Below, one piece after another: positions 1 through 8,109 of a stretch of 64,000 nucleotides of DNA. Position numbers and translations under genes: made by a program. Each line of letters starts with the position of its first letter. The first letter of the stretch is position 1. The notes under the pieces are model-generated. The model saw only the letters and a list, made by a program, of their open reading frames with translations. It did no database searches and was not told where the DNA came from. This DNA comes from Nostoc sp. NMS8 (GTDB lineage Bacteria > Cyanobacteriota > Cyanobacteriia > Cyanobacteriales > Nostocaceae): positions 164,464 to 228,463 of the forward strand of contig NZ_JABXKK010000116.1 in NCBI RefSeq assembly GCF_017115045.1, in the 5' to 3' direction.

Positions 1-1305
1 TTCATCAGTCCAACCAGTACCTTTTAAACCAGTGCCTTCTGCGCCAGCAATTTGATAAGGGGCAAAAAATTCAATCCATAGGGTATGCTTACCTGATGGT
101 GCTAATGTGGGATCTAAATAACTAGGCATTACCAAGTACATTGATGGGTCAGCATCAGGAATCTCTCCCAAGGTACATTTGCTATGAGCCTGTTCTACAT
201 GAGCTACGGAATCTGCAATTAAGATAGAACCGACGAGATATTCGTCTTTGTGGTCGTGCTGTGGAAAGCGTAGGGGTTCATCTAAAGCCAAATCTATTTT
301 GAGGATAGTTTCGTTGTTATTAACGATGCGGCGTTCTAGTCTTTCCCATAAATTTGGATCGGCTGCATCAACATCGCTTTGATCAGTCATTTGTAAAAAT
401 AATCGCTTGGCATCAATATTAGAAATAACTCCATATTTAGCGCGATATTCTTTACCACCAGCAACGCGTACACCTACAGCTTTGCCATCATCAATTAAAA
501 CTTTTTCAACATGCTGCTCTGTGAGAATCACGCCACCTTTACTTGTGACTAAATTCACCAAAGCTTGCACAAGTGCGCCAGTTCCACCGCGAGGTCTGGC
601 CATTCCTGGATTATGACGCATTGCCATCATAATTGCACCAATAGCAAGGGTTTTTTGTGATGGCGGCGCGCCAAGTTCTGCTGCTAGTCTGGCTAGTGGT
701 GCTTTTAGAAATTCCTCATCAAACCACTCGTTAAGTAAATCTTCAGCGCTGGTTAACATCGTGCGAATGAAGTCCAGCGTTTTGTTTGGAGAACCAATCA
801 CCGAAAATAAATCTTTCAGTTTTGTGATGTCGTAGTTACCAAGGATGTCTATAATTGACTTTGGCGGTGCATTGAACATCGGAACCATTGCACCTAGCGC
901 TCGCTGCCAAAAATCTACAAATTCTGCATATTTTCTAGCATCACGTTCACTGTAACGAGCAATTTCGGCACAAGTTTTTTCCACCGACTTATGTCCTAAG
1001 AAATACTTGCCATCAGGATGAGGACAGAAAACAACTGGATCGCACTCTAAATAATGCAAGCCGTATTTTTCTAATTCTAATTCTTCAACAACTGGCCCTA
1101 AGTGAATAAATTCATGGTCAATAGCACACAAATTAAATTTAAATCCTGGGGCTTCTTGGGGTAAACACTCTTCAGTTGTTGCTGCACCACCTGGAACAGG
1201 ACGTTTTTCTAGTAACAGAACGCTATAACCAGCTTTTAGTAAATAAGCTGCACAAACTAGCCCATTATGTCCAGCACCGATCAGGACAACATCATACTCT
1301 TGCAT
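1..1305 (-). CDS. crtO: CrtO-type beta-carotene ketolase (C-terminus outside window)
   Basis: FAD-dependent oxidoreductase of the phytoene-desaturase superfamily. The product matches my memory of the cyanobacterial CrtO ketolase along its whole visible length. Family role: it adds keto groups to beta-carotene to give echinenone/canthaxanthin, at the membrane. The N-terminus holds the dinucleotide-binding fold with GAGHNG at residues 10-15, followed by LLEKRPVPGGAATTEE, the usual second part of the FAD site. The ATG at 1305 is directly followed by the Rossmann strand, so this start is favoured. About 435 codons are present; the known family is roughly 540 residues, so about 100 C-terminal residues lie beyond base 1. 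No operon partner is visible, since the next gene (1415-2176) has the same strand but is unrelated. Confidence 0.88.
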   Translation of the reverse strand, partial: MQEYDVVLIGAGHNGLVCAAYLLKAGYSVLLLEKRPVPGGAATTEECLPQEAPGFKFNLCAIDHEFIHLGPVVEELELEKYGLHYLECDPVVFCPHPDGKYFLGHKSVEKTCAEIARYSERDARKYAEFVDFWQRALGAMVPMFNAPPKSIIDILGNYDITKLKDLFSVIGSPNKTLDFIRTMLTSAEDLLNEWFDEEFLKAPLARLAAELGAPPSQKTLAIGAIMMAMRHNPGMARPRGGTGALVQALVNLVTSKGGVILTEQHVEKVLIDDGKAVGVRVAGGKEYRAKYGVISNIDAKRLFLQMTDQSDVDAADPNLWERLERRIVNNNETILKIDLALDEPLRFPQHDHKDEYLVGSILIADSVAHVEQAHSKCTLGEIPDADPSMYLVMPSYLDPTLAPSGKHTLWIEFFAPYQIAGAEGTGLKGTGWTDE

Positions 1306-1414
1306 AACTTGAAATTTAAAAATAACTAGCTTTCCAAAGCTATGTTAGAAAACTTTTCTGATATTGACATCATCCTTCAGTAACAAAAATTATCTTTAAC
1401 TCCTGTCAATCTTA

Positions 1415-2176
1415 CTAAGGAGATAGTAGTAGAGTTGATGATGAGGGTATTTGCCTTACCTGAGCTTCTAGCATAAGGATTAAATTACCCTTTTGTGCTT
1501 CTATATTTTTGAGATTAAAAGAGATATCTTCCCATTCAAAATATGGTATACTCATTAATTGTTTAGCTTTCTGCATCAATGCTACAATTAATTCTATTGA
1601 AATTCCCTCTCCCTCAGTGCAGTTAAAACCTTCCAGCATCGCGGGTTGTGAATGACTTGGTAGGCGTGCGATCGCAGTGTAAGCTAAAGGGCGAGTATTT
1701 CCCATTTGCTTTAACAGCAACTTTCCCCTAAATTCTATTTTGCCATCACCAGGTAAAAATACCTTAATTTCTTCCGGCTCAAAATTTACAATTTCACCAT
1801 CTACATTTAACTCAAAATTCTGTATTTGCTTGCGAACAAAGGCTGAGTCCAAAGCAGTATTAATATCTAATTCAGTGAGTGTAATTCGAGCAATGGCATT
1901 TAGTGGCTGATTGAGTTCTATTTGACCAAAAAGAGCGCTGAAAGGATTGATAGCAATACTATCTGTTTGCAGTTCTATTTCCTGTACGCGAATGTCTTGC
2001 TGGATAACTAATCCTTGACCTGTAAGCGAAACTCCATCAGCCTGTCCTTGAACTATTTTCGATAGATCGGTTTGTATATCTATTTCTATTTGTTCTACTT
2101 CATCTAGCTGACTGGATATTCTTTTTTCAGCTTCTTGAGATAGAAATTTTTCCTCCAAGCGATGCTCTTCAGGCAT
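1415..2176 (-). CDS. DUF2993 (LmeA-like) family protein
   Basis: A 253-residue protein that I read as a DUF2993 member, a family widespread in cyanobacteria and actinobacteria and related to the lipid-binding LmeA protein. What is seen: a short charged N-terminus, then alternating beta-strand-like stretches (residues about 30-250) with no transmembrane helix and no clear signal peptide. Family members are thought to bind phospholipid at membranes, so a membrane-periphery role is possible here, but nothing in the sequence proves it. It lies 109 bp upstream of crtO on the same strand, so co-transcription is possible. The function is effectively unknown. Confidence 0.75.
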   Translation of the reverse strand: MPEEHRLEEKFLSQEAEKRISSQLDEVEQIEIDIQTDLSKIVQGQADGVSLTGQGLVIQQDIRVQEIELQTDSIAINPFSALFGQIELNQPLNAIARITLTELDINTALDSAFVRKQIQNFELNVDGEIVNFEPEEIKVFLPGDGKIEFRGKLLLKQMGNTRPLAYTAIARLPSHSQPAMLEGFNCTEGEGISIELIVALMQKAKQLMSIPYFEWEDISFNLKNIEAQKGNLILMLEAQVRQIPSSSTLLLSP

Positions 2177-2360
2177 AAATGTAGTAATCTCCTAAACATC
2201 CTATTATTAGTTACTGTAAAGGCTAGTTCTGAAGAGTGAATCTATATTCGGGTATATGTCCTCTCCGACTCGGAACCAAACAGTATTGTCTTAGTAGTCT
2301 ATTTTTTTACCGCTAATTAGATTGGATACTATATAACTCGTCGAACCCAGTTATCTTAAA

Positions 2361-2411
2361 ACTCCCCAGTCCCCAGTACCTAGTACCAGTCCCCAATCCC
2401 CAATCCCCAGT
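2361..2411. repeat. Short tandem heptamer tract (CCCCAGT/CCCCAAT)
   Basis: Tandem 7-bp units of the CCCCAGT/CCCCAAT type, typical of cyanobacterial STRR sequences, lie in the 416-bp gap between the divergent DUF2993 gene and ribD. A second palindrome-like repeat with GGAGAGGCTGCGCGATCGCG occurs at 2529-2563 just before ribD. I see no riboswitch or clear promoter in this gap. Confidence 0.7.
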
Positions 2412-2592
2412 TCAAATCTGCTAAAGTTTCAGTTACGCTGAATTGTAATGTCAATATGACAGGCTGATCCAAGTTAAGACAGGCAATAATAGCGCCTGGA
2501 TATTACTGTTTAATTACCAGGATCAAAGCGCGATTCTCCTGTGGAGAGGCTGCGCGATCGCGTGCAGAATATTTACAGTATTGCCTAAAATT

Positions 2593-3804
2593 ATGGATAA
2601 TTCCCCAGTGGTCGCTCAAGCAGATGCATCCTTACCAAACTACACTCAGGAAAATATACGAATAGTGCAGTCAGCAGTTGGCTCAAATTCACCACCAAAG
2701 CAAAAAGTAGGAACTGACTTTGACTCTCGCATGATGTTGCGGTGTTTGGAACTTGCTCGCCGCGCTTTAGGGCGGACTTCGCCAAATCCTCTAGTGGGAG
2801 CAGTCATTGTCAAGGATGGCCAGATTATCGGCGAAGGATTTCATCCTCGTGCAGGTGAGCCTCATGCAGAAGTGTTTGCCTTAAAAGCAGCAGGCGTTGG
2901 CGCTGCTCGTGGTGCAACAATCTATGTGTCACTTGAACCTTGCAATCACTACGGACGTACTCCGCCTTGTTCGGAAGGATTGATCCAAGCAGGGGTAGCA
3001 AAAGTAGTAGTGGGTATGGTTGATCCCAATCCATTGGTAGCTGGAGGTGGTATCGCCCGCTTGAGGGCGGCGGGGATCGAAGTCTTGGTAGGAGTAGAAG
3101 AAGAAGCTTGTCGTCAGCTAAATGAAGCTTTTGTGCATCGCATTCTCTACAAACGACCTTTAGGAATTTTAAAATATGCCATGACTTTAGATGGGAAAAT
3201 TGCTACTACCTCTGGTCATAGCGCTTGGGTGACAAGCCAAGAGGCCCGCAATGAAGTACATCAACTGCGGGCGGGTTGTGATGCCATAATTGTCGGCGGT
3301 AATACAGTCCGACAGGATAATCCTTATTTAACCAGCCATCAACTAGAGGCACATAATCCCCTGCGGGTGGTGATGAGTCGCCATCTTAACTTACCGGAAA
3401 GTGCCCATCTGTGGCAAACTACGGATGCTCCAACTTTGGTGTTGACACAGAAAGGTGCTAACCCCAATTTTCAAGAACTGTTGCTCAAACAGGGTGTGGA
3501 GGTGGTGGAATTAACATCACTGACACCGGATAAGGCAATGGCATACTTATATGAACGAGGCTTTTGTAGCGTGCTATGGGAATGTGGTGGTACCTTAGCT
3601 GCTAGTGCGATCGCTCAAGGAGCAGTACAAAAAGTTTTGGCATTTATTGCCCCAAAAATCATTGGTGGTAACATTGCTCCCACACCAGTGGGCGATTTAG
3701 GTTTTACTACCATGACCGAGGCGTTATCTCTAGAACGTGTTCGTTGGCGTGTAGTAGGCTCTGACTGCTTAGTGGAAGGTTATTTTCCTCAAAAAGCCAG
3801 TTGA
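2593..3804 (+). CDS. ribD: Bifunctional riboflavin biosynthesis protein RibD (deaminase/reductase)
   Basis: Carries out the second and third steps of riboflavin synthesis: deamination of the diaminopyrimidine intermediate, then NADPH-dependent reduction of its ribosyl group. The N-terminal cytidine-deaminase-like zinc site is visible as HAEVFAL and PCNHYGRTPPC, the C-terminal half is the RibD reductase domain (KYAMTLDGKIAT, VGGNTV, ECGGTLAA). About 50 residues precede the first conserved block (MMLRCLELARRALG). I prefer the ATG at 2593 over a TTG four codons upstream; a start at the ATG-ATG at 2731 would also give a complete enzyme. Length is normal for the family. It stands alone; other rib genes are not in the window. 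Confidence 0.93.
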   Translation: MDNSPVVAQADASLPNYTQENIRIVQSAVGSNSPPKQKVGTDFDSRMMLRCLELARRALGRTSPNPLVGAVIVKDGQIIGEGFHPRAGEPHAEVFALKAAGVGAARGATIYVSLEPCNHYGRTPPCSEGLIQAGVAKVVVGMVDPNPLVAGGGIARLRAAGIEVLVGVEEEACRQLNEAFVHRILYKRPLGILKYAMTLDGKIATTSGHSAWVTSQEARNEVHQLRAGCDAIIVGGNTVRQDNPYLTSHQLEAHNPLRVVMSRHLNLPESAHLWQTTDAPTLVLTQKGANPNFQELLLKQGVEVVELTSLTPDKAMAYLYERGFCSVLWECGGTLAASAIAQGAVQKVLAFIAPKIIGGNIAPTPVGDLGFTTMTEALSLERVRWRVVGSDCLVEGYFPQKAS

Positions 3805-3829
3805 CTATCAATTCATGATGATTTTGCGA

Positions 3830-4048
3830 TTATGAACACTGGCGTTCATGGGCAATATCGCGTATTAGGGCTAGCCGAGATTGAATGTAGTGGCACAGAT
3901 AATCAGTTTCGTGAGAATCTAACAAAACTTGCGTTTCGGTTTGTTTCACTAACCACTGCACCAAGCTAGCATCATCCAGTTGTAAGAGGAGCTTGGCTTG
4001 GGCGGTTTCAACCACTGACCAAAGCTGACGCATTATTGTAGGAGTCAT
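3830..4048 (-). CDS. Small conserved cyanobacterial protein of unknown function
   Basis: A 72-residue soluble, helix-rich protein converging on ribD with a 25-bp gap. It looks like a short protein kept in filamentous cyanobacteria (MRQLWSVVETAQAKLLLQLD near the start, then a leucine-rich helix and SRLALIRDIA at the end). An internal ATG at codon 6 is an alternative start. No motif, signal or membrane segment is visible. Its codon use and fit between neighbours suggest a real gene; function unknown. Confidence 0.6.
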   Translation of the reverse strand: MTPTIMRQLWSVVETAQAKLLLQLDDASLVQWLVKQTETQVLLDSHETDYLCHYIQSRLALIRDIAHERQCS

Positions 4049-4390
4049 CAGACCTCAATTGAATAATTTAGCTTTGCTCTTTTTAGATTACACAATTTCA
4101 ATCGCAATTTACGACATGAATGTAGAAGCTGAGACAAGTATTATTAAAAACTTAATAATGGTATTTATAACTTTATGAAGATTAAGAATTTGAAATGGGC
4201 ATTGGGCATGGGGCAATGGGCAAGAAAACAAACGGGCTAATTCTAAAAATTTAGTTCTTTGTGCTTGTGAAGACTGAAATTGTCTCGATCATAGCCCAAT
4301 TAAGACAGTTTTGTAAGCACTATCTTGAATACTGAATCTGTCTTATAGGATACAAAAATTTAGCTTTTGAGAACAATATTTTTCAGAAAA
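4049..4390. other. Intergenic region without recognised gene
   Basis: This 342-bp gap has a GGGCATTGGGCATGGGGC-type short repeat (about 4195-4222) and AT-rich sequence between two genes on the minus strand. No RNA gene, terminator or convincing reading frame was found. Confidence 0.6.
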
Positions 4391-6220
4391 TTAACACTGT
4401 TTGGCTGTAGATGGACTGACAAAATCATGTAAATCTACATCCCAAATGCTGATATAAATAAAATCACATTGTTGGCGGATAATCTGGCCTTTAACTGAGC
4501 CATTCTTAAAACTAAAATTATCAGATTTACGCTGTTGTACCTGTTTAAGTCCCTGCTTAATTTCTTCAGTGGCTTGCCCACTTAACATTCCATTCAAGGT
4601 ATCTTCCATTACTTGTGGGTCTACTGATTGGGCAAAAGATACCTCAGTTTGGCGCAGCGATTTAGAATTACGATCGAATAAGTAGCCAAGGTCAATTTTG
4701 TTTGGCACTAGTTTGTAAACGACAGCACGAGTCTTACCCCATGCGCCTCTTAAATCTTGATTTGGTTTGCCAAGGGTAGCCTCTACAGCGCTTCTTGGTG
4801 TACCTGTAGGAAATGCCGGAACGCTAGCGACTTTACTGGGCGGCTGTTCGTTGGTTTGTGGCGCTGAAGGTGCTTCTGGTGTGCGAACTGCGCTCGCCTC
4901 ATTCTTTGGTTCTGGCTGTGGTATAGGTACTGCTACTGGTGTTGGGGTATTTGAAGTTATAGGCTTCCTTTTTGGCTGTGGTATAGATATAACCGGAGGA
5001 TTAGAAGTTGGCAAAGTTTCGGGAATTACTGGCTGTGGTTGTGGTGAGATCGGTACAGCTGGAACTGAAAGTGGAGAAGTTTGGGAAGAAATGGGCGGTT
5101 CGCTAGATATAGGATTCGGAAAAGATTCTGGCGATGGGGTAGGACTTTTGGCAATGGTTGTTTCTGGCTGTTGCTGACGAATGATGCTAGGAATGACGAC
5201 TGCACCAATCAAACCGCCTACCAGCAAACTACCAACAATTACAGCAGATTTTTGCCAGTTTCCAGGAGCGGAAGATCCTGCGATTGCAGAATTTTTTTGC
5301 GGAGAATATAATGGCTGAGTTTGTCGAGTCGATGTCGCAGTAGCAGAAAAACTGACTGTGGCAGTATTTGCAGCTAACTCAGGAGGTATATTGCTAGCAG
5401 ATTGCAGGGCATATAGCATTTTACTGGCAGTGCTGTAGCGATCGCCAGCATGAGGCCTAATTGCCTGATTGAGTATCGCCGCCAATTGAGAAGAGACATG
5501 AGGCGCGTGCTGATGCCAAAGTATTTCCCCAGTTTTCAGATCGGTTAGTAGTTCTTGCGGGTGTTTGCCAGTCAATAGATAAATGGCTGTTAAACCTAAG
5601 CTATAGATATCAGTGGCGTAAACTGGGCGGCCAACAGCTTGTTCGCTAGGCATATATCCGGGTGTACCAATAACGAGCGATCGCGTCGGGTATCCTGAAG
5701 GATTCACCACAGAACGGATTGTTTCTTTAACTGCCCCAAAATCAATCAAAACTGGCTCGCTATCAACAGAACGAAGAATAATGTTATCTGGCTTGATATC
5801 GCGGTGAATAATCCCTTTGCTGTGAACATAATTTAAAACTGAAAGCAGACTCAAGAGGATTTGACGAACCACACTTTCACTCTCAGATCCTTTGGCTTCG
5901 ACAATTTTTGTCAGGGTTTGGCCGTGAATCCATTCTTGGACGAGGTAAAATTGCCCGTTCTCAGAAAAGTAGGCATAGAGTTTAGGAATTTGGTAACTAC
6001 TTTCACCCAAATACTCCAAGGTTGCGGCTTCCCTTTCAAATCGCTGTTGAATAAGTTGATAGGTTTGCGGGTCATTATTAGTGACTGGTTTGAGTTGCTT
6101 AATCACACAGCGACGGCGAGAAGGCATGTGAACATCTTCTGCTAGAAAGGTTTCGCCAAACCCACCAGCGCCGATTACCTGGATAATTTGATAGCGATTG
6201 TTCAGCAGGGTTATTGTCAT
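4391..6220 (-). CDS. Serine/threonine protein kinase with C-terminal sensor-like domain
   Basis: A 609-residue eukaryotic-type protein kinase. Kinase domain at residues about 8-275: glycine loop IGAGGFGETF, lysine in VIKQLKP, catalytic loop HRDIKPDN, DFG in DFGAVKE, and GTPGYMPSEQ in the activation segment, so it should be active. A single transmembrane helix (VIVGSLLVGGLIGAVVI, about 330-350) follows, then a long Pro/Ser/Thr-rich linker and a globular C-terminal domain of about 140 residues starting at FPTGTPRSAVEATLGKP. The topology suggests a cytoplasmic kinase and an outer domain. Cyanobacteria have many such kinases; the signal and targets are unknown. No partner phosphatase is nearby. 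Confidence 0.9.
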   Translation of the reverse strand: MTITLLNNRYQIIQVIGAGGFGETFLAEDVHMPSRRRCVIKQLKPVTNNDPQTYQLIQQRFEREAATLEYLGESSYQIPKLYAYFSENGQFYLVQEWIHGQTLTKIVEAKGSESESVVRQILLSLLSVLNYVHSKGIIHRDIKPDNIILRSVDSEPVLIDFGAVKETIRSVVNPSGYPTRSLVIGTPGYMPSEQAVGRPVYATDIYSLGLTAIYLLTGKHPQELLTDLKTGEILWHQHAPHVSSQLAAILNQAIRPHAGDRYSTASKMLYALQSASNIPPELAANTATVSFSATATSTRQTQPLYSPQKNSAIAGSSAPGNWQKSAVIVGSLLVGGLIGAVVIPSIIRQQQPETTIAKSPTPSPESFPNPISSEPPISSQTSPLSVPAVPISPQPQPVIPETLPTSNPPVISIPQPKRKPITSNTPTPVAVPIPQPEPKNEASAVRTPEAPSAPQTNEQPPSKVASVPAFPTGTPRSAVEATLGKPNQDLRGAWGKTRAVVYKLVPNKIDLGYLFDRNSKSLRQTEVSFAQSVDPQVMEDTLNGMLSGQATEEIKQGLKQVQQRKSDNFSFKNGSVKGQIIRQQCDFIYISIWDVDLHDFVSPSTAKQC

Positions 6221-6342
6221 GAAAAATTATAAGCGTAGACACCCAATGTGGAGCTAGAGACTTCCTGTCTTCTCCAGGCTTGTCGTCAGACATCGCCCTT
6301 TCCAAATGTACATCAGATGAGTTATGGACATTAAATTAGGGG

Positions 6343-6398
6343 CTGGGGATTGGGGAAGGTGGGGCCCCCTCTGGGGATAAGGGGTAATGGGGATTCAG
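6343..6398. repeat. Dispersed G-rich repeat, second copy near 44080
   Basis: About 50 bp containing GGGGCCCCCTCTGGGGATAA is found again, inverted and almost identical, at about 44077-44128. It lies in the 350-bp gap between the kinase and the acidic protein gene. The rest of this gap holds no gene that I can recognise. Confidence 0.8.
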
Positions 6399-6570
6399 AT
6401 ACTAAGCAAAACATCAAGAAATTTCTTGCCCAATCTTCAGTAAAGAGTCTCGGAGTGTCTAAGTAAGTCGGCACAATAAAACCAAACTGTGTGAAGAAAA
6501 GTAAACAAGGCTCAAACCCTCTTTCCCCCTGCTCCCAGCAAGAACTGCCTTATCCCAATAATAATTCTTA

Positions 6571-7632
6571 CTAGGCGAACTCTATAGTTTCAACAAACTC
6601 TAAAATACTCTCCTTGATGTCTTCGGCCTCTTCTTCAACAGAATCGGGAGTTTCGCCGTCAATAAAGCTGTGTTGACTACTAACTATATACAAAAATTCA
6701 CCCCTGATAAAGGTAAGCAGTCCTCGGTACGCATCTAATCTGATCGCAGTTCCATTATTTTCTTGCTTAGAAATTGTGGAACCTTTGGGCATATCGATTA
6801 AAACGTAGTAAGCGCCTCGCAAAGTATTTTCCAGATATTCCGTATGCTCCACAGAAGCATCTGGTACATTGGCAAAAATCGCCTGCGGTACATACTTGTC
6901 TACTAAAATTGTTTGTAAATATTCTTCTTGTCCAACAGCCTCCAATTCCTCTAACTGTTCCAGGGGGAAAGGATAATAATCGATTCTCAGCAAAGTACCG
7001 ATGTCATCCGAAAAGCCAACTACTCCTTCCTGGCTCTGAATTCTACCGCCCTGCTGGGGATCAACCGGAATCGGCACGGTAAAATTACCTAGTGGGGATT
7101 GATATGCCTGTTCACTAAAATCTTCGATGACTACTGTTTCATCATCATCGTCATCATCATCGTCTATATATTCTTCATTTTCTGCTTCTTTAAAGGCTGC
7201 AATTACCTCCTTGATGATTTCCTCTGCTTCTTCATCCTCCAGTTCTAAGGCTGCTTGTAGCTTTTTGAGGTAGGCTTGTTTCGGTTTGGGTATGGCGAGT
7301 TCATCGTCTAAAAGTACTATTACCCCAGCCGCAAAACCATCTAGCACTAATTCATCTGAGAGAGATACTTTAGCGACATTAAACAAAGGCCCAATTCCCT
7401 CTTCTTCGGCAATGGAGATGAGTCTATCAACTATTTCTGTGATTTCATCTTCTGAGTATTCCTCGAAAACCTCGAATTCCCAGAGAATACCCGCTAAACT
7501 TTCTGCATCTACCTCGTCAATCACTGAATCTGCGATCGCAGTGACAGTTGCGATCGCCGCCACCGCTTCCTCTGGACTTAGTGATTCCTCTGATGTCTTT
7601 GGTGAGTTAAAAACCTTGTCATATTTAGTCAT
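6571..7632 (-). CDS. Acidic protein: TerB-like N-terminal domain, Asp tract, unknown C-terminal domain
   Basis: A strongly acidic 353-residue protein with three parts. Residues about 20-150 are helical and resemble the TerB family (tellurite-resistance-associated) in their AVAAIATVTAIADSVID and LDDELAIPKPKQAYLKKL patterns. Next is a linker with eight aspartates in a row near residue 160. Residues about 175-350 form a beta-rich domain beginning SPLGNFTVPIPVD that I do not recognise by name. No signal peptide or membrane helix, so probably cytoplasmic. The TerB assignment is pattern-based and moderate. The Asp tract is coded by a GAT/GAC run and could vary in length. No ter genes lie nearby. 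Confidence 0.65.
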   Translation of the reverse strand: MTKYDKVFNSPKTSEESLSPEEAVAAIATVTAIADSVIDEVDAESLAGILWEFEVFEEYSEDEITEIVDRLISIAEEEGIGPLFNVAKVSLSDELVLDGFAAGVIVLLDDELAIPKPKQAYLKKLQAALELEDEEAEEIIKEVIAAFKEAENEEYIDDDDDDDDETVVIEDFSEQAYQSPLGNFTVPIPVDPQQGGRIQSQEGVVGFSDDIGTLLRIDYYPFPLEQLEELEAVGQEEYLQTILVDKYVPQAIFANVPDASVEHTEYLENTLRGAYYVLIDMPKGSTISKQENNGTAIRLDAYRGLLTFIRGEFLYIVSSQHSFIDGETPDSVEEEAEDIKESILEFVETIEFA

Positions 7633-8060
7633 ATTTGCTACCTAAATTAATTCCTTGATAGTAATAACAGATTGAAAGTGACAATGGTCAGTTTACCAAT
7701 GGAGCGAATCTTCTAGAGAAAAAGTTGGCTAATACGTGGTTTACTCAGTATTGCTCAGATGTCACAAAACCTTGTTGACAGCTAATCTCTAAAGGTTTCA
7801 GGTGTTCTAAAATCTGTTTTCAAATATACACTTAAACACTAGATAGTCTCAATATTTACCGCAAGTCAATTTAACTAAATATTGTAAATTTTTATGATCG
7901 AGCAATTATCGTTAATAACTGCTATATTTCTTTGTTTTTATCCTCTAGCAGATGAATTATATCTATCGATAGAATTATAAACTAGCTAGCGATAGATACC
8001 TATACCGTTGGCAGGATGCCACAATACCAAAGTTTGTAGCAATACACAATACTCGAAACG

Positions 8061-8078
8061 TTGTAGTGTGGTCTACAA
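8061..8078. promoter_or_regulatory. Candidate NtcA-type palindrome upstream of the amylase gene
   Basis: TTGTAGTGTGGTCTACAA is a perfect 6+6 palindrome containing GTA-N8-TAC, the NtcA consensus, 31 bp before the amylase ATG. At that distance it is too close for a standard activator site at -41.5, so if real it may repress or serve another start. The core alone is expected by chance several times in 64 kb; its symmetry and intergenic place raise interest. The rest of the 477-bp gap (7633-8109) is AT-rich and shows no gene. Confidence 0.35.
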
Positions 8079-8109
8079 GTATGAATTACATTAAATTTTG
8101 AGTTATTTT

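Noticed and set aside
2529..2592. Possible FMN riboswitch upstream of ribD
   Set aside because: The bases form a GGAGAGGCTGCGCGATCGCG-type Nostoc repeat, not the conserved FMN aptamer.
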